Shown: piece by piece, positions 25,320-32,348 of the stretch
Position numbering within the stretch: position 1 is the first letter of the stretch
How the letters are laid out: every line of letters starts with the position of its first letter
Assembly (NCBI RefSeq): GCF_024639375.1
Contig: NZ_JAHEIM010000014.1
Coordinates: 1-41,404 of the forward strand
Length of the DNA stretch: 41,404 bases
Direction of reading: 5' to 3'
Source: Rhodoluna sp.
GTDB lineage: Bacteria; Actinomycetota; Actinomycetes; Actinomycetales; Microbacteriaceae
The notes under the pieces: generated by a model
What the model saw: the letters and a program-made list of their open reading frames with translations, nothing else
Database searches by the model: none
What the model was told of the DNA's origin: nothing
Position numbers and translations under genes: made by a program

Positions 25320-26105
25320 ATGCACAGTCACGACAACGAGCACATCAATAAAGATCGGTTCGCCGATTCTGCCGGTGTGCCTTGGGCGGGACGTTCTTTC
25401 AGCGGGAACCCATTTTCTAATGATGACGGTTCAGCGCGACCAGAACTCATTAAAGCGATCGAAGAATTTCACAACACCGGAAACGCTTCGCAGGTTTTTG
25501 TTGAGTTTGCAAAATCTCGTTTGTTAATTCCATTGCTTGCCAGCCTGGGAGAGTCGGGCGAAGGCGCACACGGCCAGACCGTAGATAAAAGCGCTGACCT
25601 ATCAATCGTCACGGTCGAGACTCCGGATGGCCAAACCGGCCTGCCAGTTTTCAGCAGCGTGGAGACCATGAAGCGTTGGAACCCTATCGCAAGACCCGTG
25701 CCAAGCGATGCGATTCGTCTAGCTCTTGCTGCAGCAAGTGAAGGAAATACCCGAATCGTTTTAGATCCGGGTTCGCCAACCGAATTTGCATTTCGGAGAA
25801 ACGCAATAGCCGCGATGGCACAACAAAAAGATTGGGTGCCACCGCAGTTCGATGAGCGAGTAATTGCTGCCATCGACGAGGGGGTTTCGGTTAGCGAACC
25901 TATCGAAGGCATAGAAGTTGGCAGCGCCGACCCACATTCACGCTTGGCCGGTGCTGAAGTGAAAATTGAACTTCAAGTTAAACGCGGTCTGGCCAAAGAT
26001 GAACTTGAACAGGTTCTGCACCGAATTACATCTAATTGGGCTGCCAGTGAGGTCATAGCGTCGTCGATTGATTCGATGACCCTTGTGGTCAAACCAGTTA
26101 ATTAA
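25320..26105 (+). CDS. SseB family protein
   Basis: The 261-residue soluble protein has an SseB-type N-terminal domain (about residues 40-155: LIKAIEEFHNTGNASQVFVEFAKSRLLIPLL, then LPVFSSVETMKRWNPIARPVP). It has a less conserved C-terminal half predicted to be alpha/beta. Function is unknown; the E. coli name refers to enhanced serine sensitivity and does not establish a role here. The ATG lies 2 nt after the hisA stop with no Shine-Dalgarno, so it is probably cotranscribed with the his genes. Position between hisA and DUF1844/infC is common in Microbacteriaceae. The end overlaps the convergent DUF1844 gene by 8 nt. Confidence 0.85.
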   Translation: MHSHDNEHINKDRFADSAGVPWAGRSFSGNPFSNDDGSARPELIKAIEEFHNTGNASQVFVEFAKSRLLIPLLASLGESGEGAHGQTVDKSADLSIVTVETPDGQTGLPVFSSVETMKRWNPIARPVPSDAIRLALAAASEGNTRIVLDPGSPTEFAFRRNAIAAMAQQKDWVPPQFDERVIAAIDEGVSVSEPIEGIEVGSADPHSRLAGAEVKIELQVKRGLAKDELEQVLHRITSNWAASEVIASSIDSMTLVVKPVN

Positions 26106-26436
26106 CCGGGCCGGTGAACTTTTCGCCTGGTCCGGCGCCCGGCGCATCCTTGATGGCCGATGCTTCTCTAAAAGCCAATTGCAAAGAACGCAGGCCATCG
26201 CGAAGCGGGCGGGCGTGGTGGTCGCCTAGGTCGGCTGCCGAAGCGGTGATCAAACCAGCCAGCGCAGTAATCAATTTGCGCGCCTCATCAAGGTCACCCT
26301 TTGCGCCATCTTCGCCAAGCCCGCACTGCACAGCAGCCGCACTCATCAGGTGAACTGCGGTTGTGGTGATGACTTCAACGGCCGGTACCTCGGCGATGTC
26401 TCGAACCTGATCGGCAACGTCTTTGAATTCAGCCAA
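26098..26436 (-). CDS. DUF1844 domain protein
   Basis: The 112-residue product matches actinobacterial DUF1844: VRDIAEVPAVEVITTTAVHLMSAAAVQCGL near the N-terminus, then DLDEARKLITALAGLI, and a Gly/Pro-rich tail. Function unknown. The start is TTG at 26436, supported by an AAGGAG seven bases upstream on the minus strand and by the lack of any ATG before codon 31. It diverges from the infC leader across a shared palindromic -10 region and overlaps the SseB end by 8 nt. Confidence 0.88.
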   Translation of the reverse strand: MAEFKDVADQVRDIAEVPAVEVITTTAVHLMSAAAVQCGLGEDGAKGDLDEARKLITALAGLITASAADLGDHHARPLRDGLRSLQLAFREASAIKDAPGAGPGEKFTGPVN

Positions 26437-26462
26437 GGGGCTTCTCCTTTTGTGTTCTTTCT

Positions 26463-26473
26463 GTTAGGCTAAC
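26463..26473. promoter_or_regulatory. Palindromic bidirectional -10 region (infC leader and DUF1844)
   Basis: GTTAGGCTAAC is a perfect palindrome around 26468. Plus strand TAGGCT (26465-26470) points at the infC leader. Minus strand TAGCCT (26471-26466) points at DUF1844, giving it a leader of about 24 nt that contains AAGGAG. Confidence 0.5.
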
Positions 26474-26475
26474 CC

Positions 26476-26649
26476 ATGGCTCCGAGGTTCGTCCTCGGTC
26501 AGAAGTGGATTCATTTCCCACCCGCGACTACCGATTCTGTGTTTTCCAAAACGCAAAGGTGGCCGGGTAAAGCTTTGAAACTTACGTTTCTGCACGCATC
26601 TAGGCTCCCGCCTGTGCCGTGGCCACTTATGTCACGTCAAGAGGAGTAA
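26476..26649 (+). CDS. Possible leaderless upstream frame in the infC leader (57 codons)
   Basis: An uninterrupted 57-codon frame starts with ATG 5 nt after the TAGGCT -10 box and ends with TAA at 26647-26649, three bases before the ATC start of infC. The stop lies just after the GAGGAG that serves infC, an arrangement suited to translational coupling. Against a selected protein: it contains three AGG arginine codons, whereas neighbouring genes use almost only CGC/CGT, and the predicted peptide (MAPRFVLGQKW...MSRQEE) matches no family I recognise. It may be translated for regulation rather than for its product. By chance about 7% of random 57-codon stretches at this base composition would lack a stop. 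Confidence 0.4.
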   Translation: MAPRFVLGQKWIHFPPATTDSVFSKTQRWPGKALKLTFLHASRLPPVPWPLMSRQEE

Positions 26650-26652
26650 CAG
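26477..26652 (+). promoter_or_regulatory. Structured 5' leader of infC-rpmI-rplT
   Basis: Hairpins visible by eye: CCGAGG/CCTCGG (26482-26487/26493-26498, loop TTCGT), GAAAC/GTTTC (26577-26581/26586-26590) and AGGC/GCCT (26602-26605/26610-26613). The segment GGCCACTT (26621-26628) can pair either with GTGGCC (26559-26564) or, through CCACTT, with AAGTGG (26503-26508), so two exclusive folds are possible just before the infC ribosome-binding site. In other bacteria this operon is autoregulated through its leader; I do not recognise this one as a known family. Confidence 0.5.
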
Positions 26653-27264
26653 ATCAGCGATCCCCGTATCAATGAGCGCATCCGCGTGCCAGAGGTTCGC
26701 CTCGTGGGCGCACAAGGTGAGCAAATTGGCGTTGTAAAAATTGAAGATGCCCTTCGCATGGCGCAAGAGCAAGACCTAGACCTAGTCGAGGTTGCCCCAA
26801 CTTCAAAGCCACCGGTTGCAAAGCTGATGGACTTCGGCAAATTCAAATATGAAGCTGCCCAAAAAGTTCGTGAAGCTCGCAAAAACCAGGTCAACACCAT
26901 TCTTAAGACCGTTCGTTTCGGCCTAAAGATTGATGACCATGACTATGGCACAAAGCGCGGTCAGATCACTAAATTCCTCAAAGCCGGCGACAAGGTCAAG
27001 GTGATCGTGGTTTTCCGCGGTCGCGAGCAGTCCCGCCCAGAAATGGGCATCAAGATGCTTCAGAAGCTTGCCGAAGAAGTAGCTGAGTTGGGTGCCGTTG
27101 AATCGAGTCCTTCGATTGATGGCCGCAACATGGTTATGGTGATTGGCCCGCTAAAGAACAAGGCTGACGCTAAGGCAGAAGCCAAAAAAGCGGCTGACAA
27201 GGCAGCGAAAGCTGCAACCAGCCCAGCCCAGCCAAACGAGCCGGCAGCACCAGCTGCCGAGTAA
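26653..27264 (+). CDS. infC: Translation initiation factor IF-3 (ATC start)
   Basis: IF-3 binds the 30S subunit and monitors start-codon fidelity. The coding sequence begins at ATC 26653: the codons from there read [19 protein letters not shown], the standard actinobacterial IF-3 N-terminus, preceded by GAGGAG at 26641-26646. The first conventional start, GTG 26686, would remove 11 conserved residues. The 203-residue product has the N-domain, linker and C-domain (about 85-170) plus an Ala/Lys-rich tail. Rare start codons such as ATT or ATC are typical of infC because IF-3 discriminates against them, giving autoregulation. rpmI follows after 15 nt. Confidence 0.95.
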   Translation: MSDPRINERIRVPEVRLVGAQGEQIGVVKIEDALRMAQEQDLDLVEVAPTSKPPVAKLMDFGKFKYEAAQKVREARKNQVNTILKTVRFGLKIDDHDYGTKRGQITKFLKAGDKVKVIVVFRGREQSRPEMGIKMLQKLAEEVAELGAVESSPSIDGRNMVMVIGPLKNKADAKAEAKKAADKAAKAATSPAQPNEPAAPAAE

Positions 27265-27279
27265 CAACAGGAGATAGCA

Positions 27280-27474
27280 ATGCCAAAGCAGAAGACCCAC
27301 TCGGGCGCCAAGAAGCGTTTCCGCTTTACCGGTAGTGGCAAGATCATGAAACAGCAGATCAACATGCGCCACAACCAGGAGCACATGTCAAACCGCCGCA
27401 AGCGCCGTTTGAACGTTGACCAGGTCGTCTCACCAGCCGACTTCAAGACCCTCAAGAAACTTCTCGGAAAGTAA
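27280..27474 (+). CDS. rpmI: 50S ribosomal protein L35
   Basis: The 64-residue basic protein begins [14 protein letters not shown] and has the family's [18 protein letters not shown] segment. AGGAG at 27269-27273, six bases before the ATG, is a good ribosome-binding site. It lies between infC and rplT, as in almost all bacteria. Confidence 0.97.
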   Translation: MPKQKTHSGAKKRFRFTGSGKIMKQQINMRHNQEHMSNRRKRRLNVDQVVSPADFKTLKKLLGK

Positions 27475-27537
27475 TCCCGACCCCACAAATTCTGAAGGTG
27501 CCAAGGGGCATCACTCAGTAGAACTTAGGAGCAACAA

Positions 27538-27921
27538 ATGGCAAGAGTAAAAAACGCAGTTAACGGTGCCAAGAAGCGCCGCACCGCGCTCGAGCGCGCC
27601 AAGGGTTACCGCGGTCAGCGTTCACGTCTTTACCGCATGGCAAAGCAGCAGATGCTGCACTCGTTGGTTTACGCATACAACGACCGCCGTGCACGCAAGG
27701 GTGACTTCCGTCGCCTATGGATCCAGCGCATCAACGCTGCTGCTCGCTCAAACGGCATGACTTACAACCGCTTCATCCAAGGTCTAGGCCTTGCTGGCAT
27801 TGAGGTTGACCGTCGCATTTTGGCTGACCTAGCAGTGAACGACGCTAAGACTTTCGCAACCTTGGTAGCTTCTGCAAAGGCAGCTTTGCCAGCAGACACC
27901 TCGGCTCCAAAGGTTAAGTAG
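27538..27921 (+). CDS. rplT: 50S ribosomal protein L20
   Basis: Primary 23S-binding assembly protein. The 127 residues begin [20 protein letters not shown] and include [18 protein letters not shown] and [12 protein letters not shown]-type sequence (here [14 protein letters not shown]). TTAGGAGC 5-13 bases before the ATG provides the ribosome-binding site. The stop is only 5 nt before the next gene's GTG. The only strong terminator-like hairpin for this ribosomal operon lies 58-91 nt past the stop, inside that next gene. Confidence 0.97.
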   Translation: MARVKNAVNGAKKRRTALERAKGYRGQRSRLYRMAKQQMLHSLVYAYNDRRARKGDFRRLWIQRINAAARSNGMTYNRFIQGLGLAGIEVDRRILADLAVNDAKTFATLVASAKAALPADTSAPKVK

Positions 27922-27926
27922 TCACA

Positions 27927-28727
27927 GTGCTAATCGATCCCAAGGCCAATAAGGTTCGCGGGGTTGCCAAGCTCACAAAGAAAGACGCCCGGTCATCGAC
28001 CGGGCTCTTTCTGCTTGAGGGGCCCCAAGGTCTAAAAGAGGCCCTCGAGCGCCCAAAACTTATCGTTGAGTTGTTTGCAACCGAAGACGCTGTTGACCGT
28101 TATGCCGAGTTATTCGATCGCGCCGAGTCGGCTCGAATTGAAGTTCAGCTGGTTACCGAGCCGGTGCTCAAGGCTCTGAGCGACACCACCACACCGCAGG
28201 GTGTGGTTGCCGTTTGTGAACAACTTGATGTCACTCTTCAAGATGTCATCGATGCCAAGCCGCAGTTGGTTGCGTTGCTTGCCAACATTCGTGACCCTGG
28301 CAATGCCGGCACAGTGCTTCGCGCTGCCGATGCGGCTGGCGCTGATGCCGTAATTTTCAGCCAAAACAGTGTGGATGCCTACAATCCGAAGGTTGTTAGA
28401 TCAACCACCGGCAGCCTGTTTCACTTGCCATTTGTTCTCGATGCACCAATCGCCGAGACTATCCAAGCCCTAAAAGCCGCCGGCATGCAGGTTTTTGCGG
28501 CAAACGGGGGAGGTCAGGCCATTCCAGATCTTCCTAAAGACACCCTGGCAAAGCCCACCGTATGGGTGTTTGGCAATGAAGCTTGGGGTTTCGAGCCCGA
28601 GACACTCGAGTTGGTAGACCAAGAGGTTGCCGTGCCAATTTATGGCGCTGCCGAATCGCTCAACCTGGCCACCGCGGCCAGCATCTGCCTCTACGCCTCG
28701 GCCTTCGCCCAAAATAACGGGCGCTAG
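27927..28727 (+). CDS. TrmH/SpoU-family RNA 2'-O-methyltransferase
   Basis: Predicted ribose methyltransferase of the SPOUT superfamily, acting on rRNA or tRNA. The 266-residue product has an N-terminal substrate-binding domain (SSTGLFLLEGPQGLKEAL, about residues 24-42) and the knotted catalytic domain with motif 1 NIRDPGNAG (near 114), motif 2 FGNEAWGF and motif 3 ESLNLATAASICLYASA at the C-terminus. The GTG start lies 5 nt after the rplT stop; the N-terminus VRGVAKLTKKDARSS from that start aligns with the family, so the frame truly runs through the terminator-like hairpin at 27979-28012. The target nucleotide (RlmB-like, or 23S sites modified by resistance-type relatives) cannot be assigned. 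This gene commonly sits between rplT and pheS in actinobacteria. Confidence 0.9.
   Translation: MLIDPKANKVRGVAKLTKKDARSSTGLFLLEGPQGLKEALERPKLIVELFATEDAVDRYAELFDRAESARIEVQLVTEPVLKALSDTTTPQGVVAVCEQLDVTLQDVIDAKPQLVALLANIRDPGNAGTVLRAADAAGADAVIFSQNSVDAYNPKVVRSTTGSLFHLPFVLDAPIAETIQALKAAGMQVFAANGGGQAIPDLPKDTLAKPTVWVFGNEAWGFEPETLELVDQEVAVPIYGAAESLNLATAASICLYASAFAQNNGR
27979..28012 (+). terminator. Terminator-type hairpin inside the start of the RNA methyltransferase gene
   Basis: AGAAAGA plus GCCCGGT (27979-27985, 27987-27993) pairs with ACCGGGC plus TCTTTCT (27999-28012) around loop CATCG, a 14-bp stem with a single bulged C at 27986. The GC core flanked by A-rich and T-rich arms is the shape of intrinsic terminators. 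It uses codons CGG and GGG that are uncommon in nearby genes. Confidence 0.6.
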
Positions 28728-28739
28728 CCAGCCAATCGG

Positions 28740-28745
28740 TAGACT
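28740..28745 (+). promoter_or_regulatory. Probable -10 element of pheS
   Basis: TAGACT, 8 nt, then ATG 28754; leader of 0-2 nt predicted and no clear Shine-Dalgarno. Confidence 0.4.
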
Positions 28746-28753
28746 GAGAGCCT

Positions 28754-29794
28754 ATGTCTGCCGAAAATCCAATCACTCAGGCTGCCGTTGATGAGGCCGT
28801 CCAACAAGCACTTTCAGCTATTGCTGAAGCTGCAGACTTGGCTGCCCTAAAAGCATCGCGTGGCACCACCGTTGGCGAGCAATCCGCAATTGCTGCCCTA
28901 AATGCGCTGGTTAAGAACCTGCCAAACGAGTTCAAGGCACCATCCGGGGCAATGATTGGCAAGGCACGTGGCCAGCTAAATGCCGCGTTCGCCGAGCGCG
29001 AGGCAGCGCTTTTCGAAGCCGAAGAGCATGCCAAACTTGCCGCCGAAGCCGTGGATGTCACTGCCGCCGGCCAGCCGACCCGAATTGGCGCTCGTCACCC
29101 ATTGAGCCTTTTGCAAGACCAAATTGCCGACATCTTTATTGGCATGGGCTGGGAAATTGCCGAAGGCCCTGAGGTTGAGAGCGAATGGTTCAACTTCGAC
29201 GCCTTGAATTTTGATGAAGATCACCCAGCGCGCGCAATGCAAGACACCTTCTTTGTAGAGCCAGTTGAGTCGCACCTGGTGCTGCGCACTCACACTTCGC
29301 CGGTTCAGGTTCGTTCGCTTCTTGAGCGTGAACTTCCGGTTTATGTCCTTTGCCCGGGTCGCGTGTTCCGCACTGACGAACTCGATGCAACTCACACCCC
29401 GGTCTTCCACCAGGTTGAAGGCCTTGCGGTCGACAAGGGTTTGACCATGGCCGACCTTCGTGGCACGCTCGAGCACTTTGCTCGCATCATGTTTGGCCCA
29501 GATGCGCAGATTCGTTTGCGCCCATCATTCTTTCCCTTCACCGAGCCTTCTGCCGAGCTAGACGTTTGGCACCCGGGTGCCAAGGGCGGCGCTCGTTGGG
29601 TTGAGTGGGGCGGTTGCGGCATGGTAAACCCAAACGTGCTTCGTGCTGCCGGCATCGATCCAGAGGTTTACACCGGTTTTGCATTCGGCATGGGCATCGA
29701 GCGCACTTTGATGTTCCGCAACGATGTGCGTGACATGCACGACATGGTTGAATCCGACGTTCGTTTCAGTGAGCAGTTTGGAGTCACCCTCTAA
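28754..29794 (+). CDS. pheS: Phenylalanine--tRNA ligase alpha subunit
   Basis: Catalytic subunit of the heterotetrameric class II synthetase. The 346 residues have an N-terminal coiled-coil tRNA-binding arm (about 1-95), motif 1 region (GARHPLSLLQDQIADIF), motif 2 (CPGRVFRTDELDATHTPVFHQVEG) and motif 3 (GFAFGMGIERTLMF) near the C-terminus. It overlaps pheT by one base (TAATG), which suits 1:1 production of the subunits. Confidence 0.97.
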   Translation: MSAENPITQAAVDEAVQQALSAIAEAADLAALKASRGTTVGEQSAIAALNALVKNLPNEFKAPSGAMIGKARGQLNAAFAEREAALFEAEEHAKLAAEAVDVTAAGQPTRIGARHPLSLLQDQIADIFIGMGWEIAEGPEVESEWFNFDALNFDEDHPARAMQDTFFVEPVESHLVLRTHTSPVQVRSLLERELPVYVLCPGRVFRTDELDATHTPVFHQVEGLAVDKGLTMADLRGTLEHFARIMFGPDAQIRLRPSFFPFTEPSAELDVWHPGAKGGARWVEWGGCGMVNPNVLRAAGIDPEVYTGFAFGMGIERTLMFRNDVRDMHDMVESDVRFSEQFGVTL

Positions 29795-32316
29795 TGCGCG
29801 TTCCATTGTCTTGGTTGGCCGAATACGTCGACCTTCCTGCTGGTGCAACACCAGACACCGTGATGGCCGAACTCGTCAAGATTGGTCTTGAAGAAGAAGG
29901 CTCACACGCCTTCGACGTCACCGGCCCAATTGTGGTTGGTGAAGTTCTTGAGTTCGTCGAAGAACCACAATCGAATGGCAAAACAATTCGTTGGTGTCAG
30001 GTGCGCGTTGCACCTGAAGGTCACAAAGCTGCGGATGGCGGCGCCGATGTGCGCGGCATCGTTTGTGGCGCGAGCAACTTTGGAGTTGGCGACAAAGTGG
30101 TTGCTTGTTTGCCGGGTTCAGTGCTGCCAGGTGGTTTTGAAATCTCACCTCGCGAAACCTACGGCCACATCAGCGACGGCATGATGGCATCCGCACGTGA
30201 ACTCACTTTGAGCGACGATCATGCTGGAATCATTCGCTTGAGCGAAATGGGGCTCGACCCTAAGGTTGGCACCGACGCTAAAGAAATTTTGCACCTTGAT
30301 GAAACTGCCGCCGAAGTTAACGTCACTCCAGATCGCGGTTACTGTTTTTCTATTCGTGGCATCGCGCGTGAATATGCGCACGCAACCGGCACCGCATTCC
30401 GTGATCCAAAGAGCAACGCGTTCATCGAAGGAGGCAGCGGTTACGAAGTAACCATCGACGACGTTGCGCCAATTCGCGAGCGCAATGCAGTTGATCGTTT
30501 TGTTGTTCGCGTGGTCAAGGGCATCGATGCCACGCGTCCGACTCCGGCCTGGATGGTTGCCCGCCTAAAGATGGCGGGCATGCGTTCGATTTCACTTGTG
30601 GTTGACATCACAAACTACACAATGCTTGAGCTCGGTCAGCCGATTCACGCCTATGACTTCGACAAGGTTCGGGGCAATCTGATTGTTCGTCGTGCCAAAG
30701 CTGGCGAAACTCTAAAGACTTTGGATTGTCAGACTCGCAAGTTGCACATTGAAGATTTGGTGATTGCCGATAAGAGCGGCGCTATTGGTCTTGCCGGTGT
30801 TATGGGCGGCGAATCAACTGAGGTTAGTTCGGCAACAACAAACATTTTGATTGAGTCTGCTGTGTTCGATCCAATTTCAGTTGCACGCACAGCACGTCGC
30901 CACAAGCTGCCATCCGAGGCATCAAAGCGTTATGAGCGCGGGGTAGACCCACGCATGGCCGACAACGCAGCAGCACGTGTCGTGCAGTTGCTTGAGGTTC
31001 ACGCGCATGGCGCAGCCGACGGTCTCGGTGCCGACATCAAGTTGGCCGCAGAGCCAAAACCAGTTTGGTTGCCGCAGAACTTTGCCACCGAACTAGTTGG
31101 TGTTGAATACACGGCCGAAGAAATCAAGGAAGTGCTCACCGAAATCGGCTGTGTAGTTGCAACTGTCTCAGATGGCTACGAAGTTAATCCGCCAACCTGG
31201 CGACCTGACTTGCAGCACAAAACAGATCTAGTTGAAGAAATCGCTCGCATCACCGGATACGACCGAATTCCTACTCGCTTGCCGATTGCACCTCCGGGGC
31301 GCGGGCTAACCGCAACGCAAAAACAGCGTCGCGCAATTGTGAATGCACTTGCCGGTTCTGGCCACGTTGAAGTTTTGACCTATCCGTTTGTTTCTACCGA
31401 GCAAAACAAAATGTTTGCCGCAGACGCAAAGCAGGTTGCCCTCAAGTTGGCAAACGCACTGCAAGAAGACGCCAACGAAATGCGTGTTTCACTTTTGCCA
31501 GGTTTGATTGATGCCGCTCGTCGCAACTTCTCACGCGGCCTAACCGATCTTGCAATCTTCGAAGAGGGTTCGGTGTTCTTGCCAGCCAAGGCGATTGGTG
31601 CAAATGCGTCGCTACCGGCTGGCAACGCCCGCCCAACAGCAGCTCAGCTAGAAGCTTTGGTGCAAACCATTCCTTCGCAGCCGCATCGAGTTGCTGGAAT
31701 CTTCACCGGCAATCGTGTGCCGCAGCAGGTTGGTATTGCAGCAGTTGAATCAAGTTTTGAAGATGCCATTCACGCGGCTCGCATTGCGGCCAAGTCGATC
31801 GGTGTAAACCTTGAGGTCCGTCAGGCGACTCCGGTTAATTTCCACCCTGGTCGAAGTGCCGAGTTGTTCGTGACTCACGGAAAAGAAGAATTTGTAATCG
31901 GTGTTGCCGGTGAACTTGATCCGAAGCTTGCAATCGAAAACAATTTGCCACGACGCGTTGCAGCTTTTGAAATCAACCTTGATGTGCTTTACGAAGTTGC
32001 GCCAAAGGTGATTCAGGCTGCTCACATTGGTTCGATGCCGGCTGCTACTCAGGATTTGTCACTCGAAGTCGACCTTGCGGTTCCAGCGGCACAGGTGCTT
32101 GCAACCATTCAAGAGGGTGCCGGCGAATTGCTAGAACACATCGTGTTGGTTGATGACTACCGTGGCCCCAACATGCCGGGTGGCAAAAAGTCGCTCACCT
32201 TTGCGCTGCGATTCCGCGCCGAAGACCGCACGCTTACTCAGGTTGAGGCTTCAGAGTCTCGCGACGAGGCAGTAACTTTGGCACACGAGCGATTTGGTGC
32301 AACGCTCCGGGCATAA
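29794..32316 (+). CDS. pheT: Phenylalanine--tRNA ligase beta subunit
   Basis: Editing and tRNA-binding subunit. The 840 residues are the expected length, with an EMAP-like tRNA-binding OB domain (about 40-150), B1/B3-B4 editing domain, B5 domain (about 410-480), catalytic-like core, and C-terminal ferredoxin-fold anticodon-binding domain (about 745-839: SMPAATQDLSLEVDL, and FRAEDRTLTQVEA). All domains appear intact. Translation is coupled to pheS. Confidence 0.97.
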   Translation: MRVPLSWLAEYVDLPAGATPDTVMAELVKIGLEEEGSHAFDVTGPIVVGEVLEFVEEPQSNGKTIRWCQVRVAPEGHKAADGGADVRGIVCGASNFGVGDKVVACLPGSVLPGGFEISPRETYGHISDGMMASARELTLSDDHAGIIRLSEMGLDPKVGTDAKEILHLDETAAEVNVTPDRGYCFSIRGIAREYAHATGTAFRDPKSNAFIEGGSGYEVTIDDVAPIRERNAVDRFVVRVVKGIDATRPTPAWMVARLKMAGMRSISLVVDITNYTMLELGQPIHAYDFDKVRGNLIVRRAKAGETLKTLDCQTRKLHIEDLVIADKSGAIGLAGVMGGESTEVSSATTNILIESAVFDPISVARTARRHKLPSEASKRYERGVDPRMADNAAARVVQLLEVHAHGAADGLGADIKLAAEPKPVWLPQNFATELVGVEYTAEEIKEVLTEIGCVVATVSDGYEVNPPTWRPDLQHKTDLVEEIARITGYDRIPTRLPIAPPGRGLTATQKQRRAIVNALAGSGHVEVLTYPFVSTEQNKMFAADAKQVALKLANALQEDANEMRVSLLPGLIDAARRNFSRGLTDLAIFEEGSVFLPAKAIGANASLPAGNARPTAAQLEALVQTIPSQPHRVAGIFTGNRVPQQVGIAAVESSFEDAIHAARIAAKSIGVNLEVRQATPVNFHPGRSAELFVTHGKEEFVIGVAGELDPKLAIENNLPRRVAAFEINLDVLYEVAPKVIQAAHIGSMPAATQDLSLEVDLAVPAAQVLATIQEGAGELLEHIVLVDDYRGPNMPGGKKSLTFALRFRAEDRTLTQVEASESRDEAVTLAHERFGATLRA

Positions 32317-32348
32317 CCCAACCGTTCACCAATCAAGACAGGATCAAG

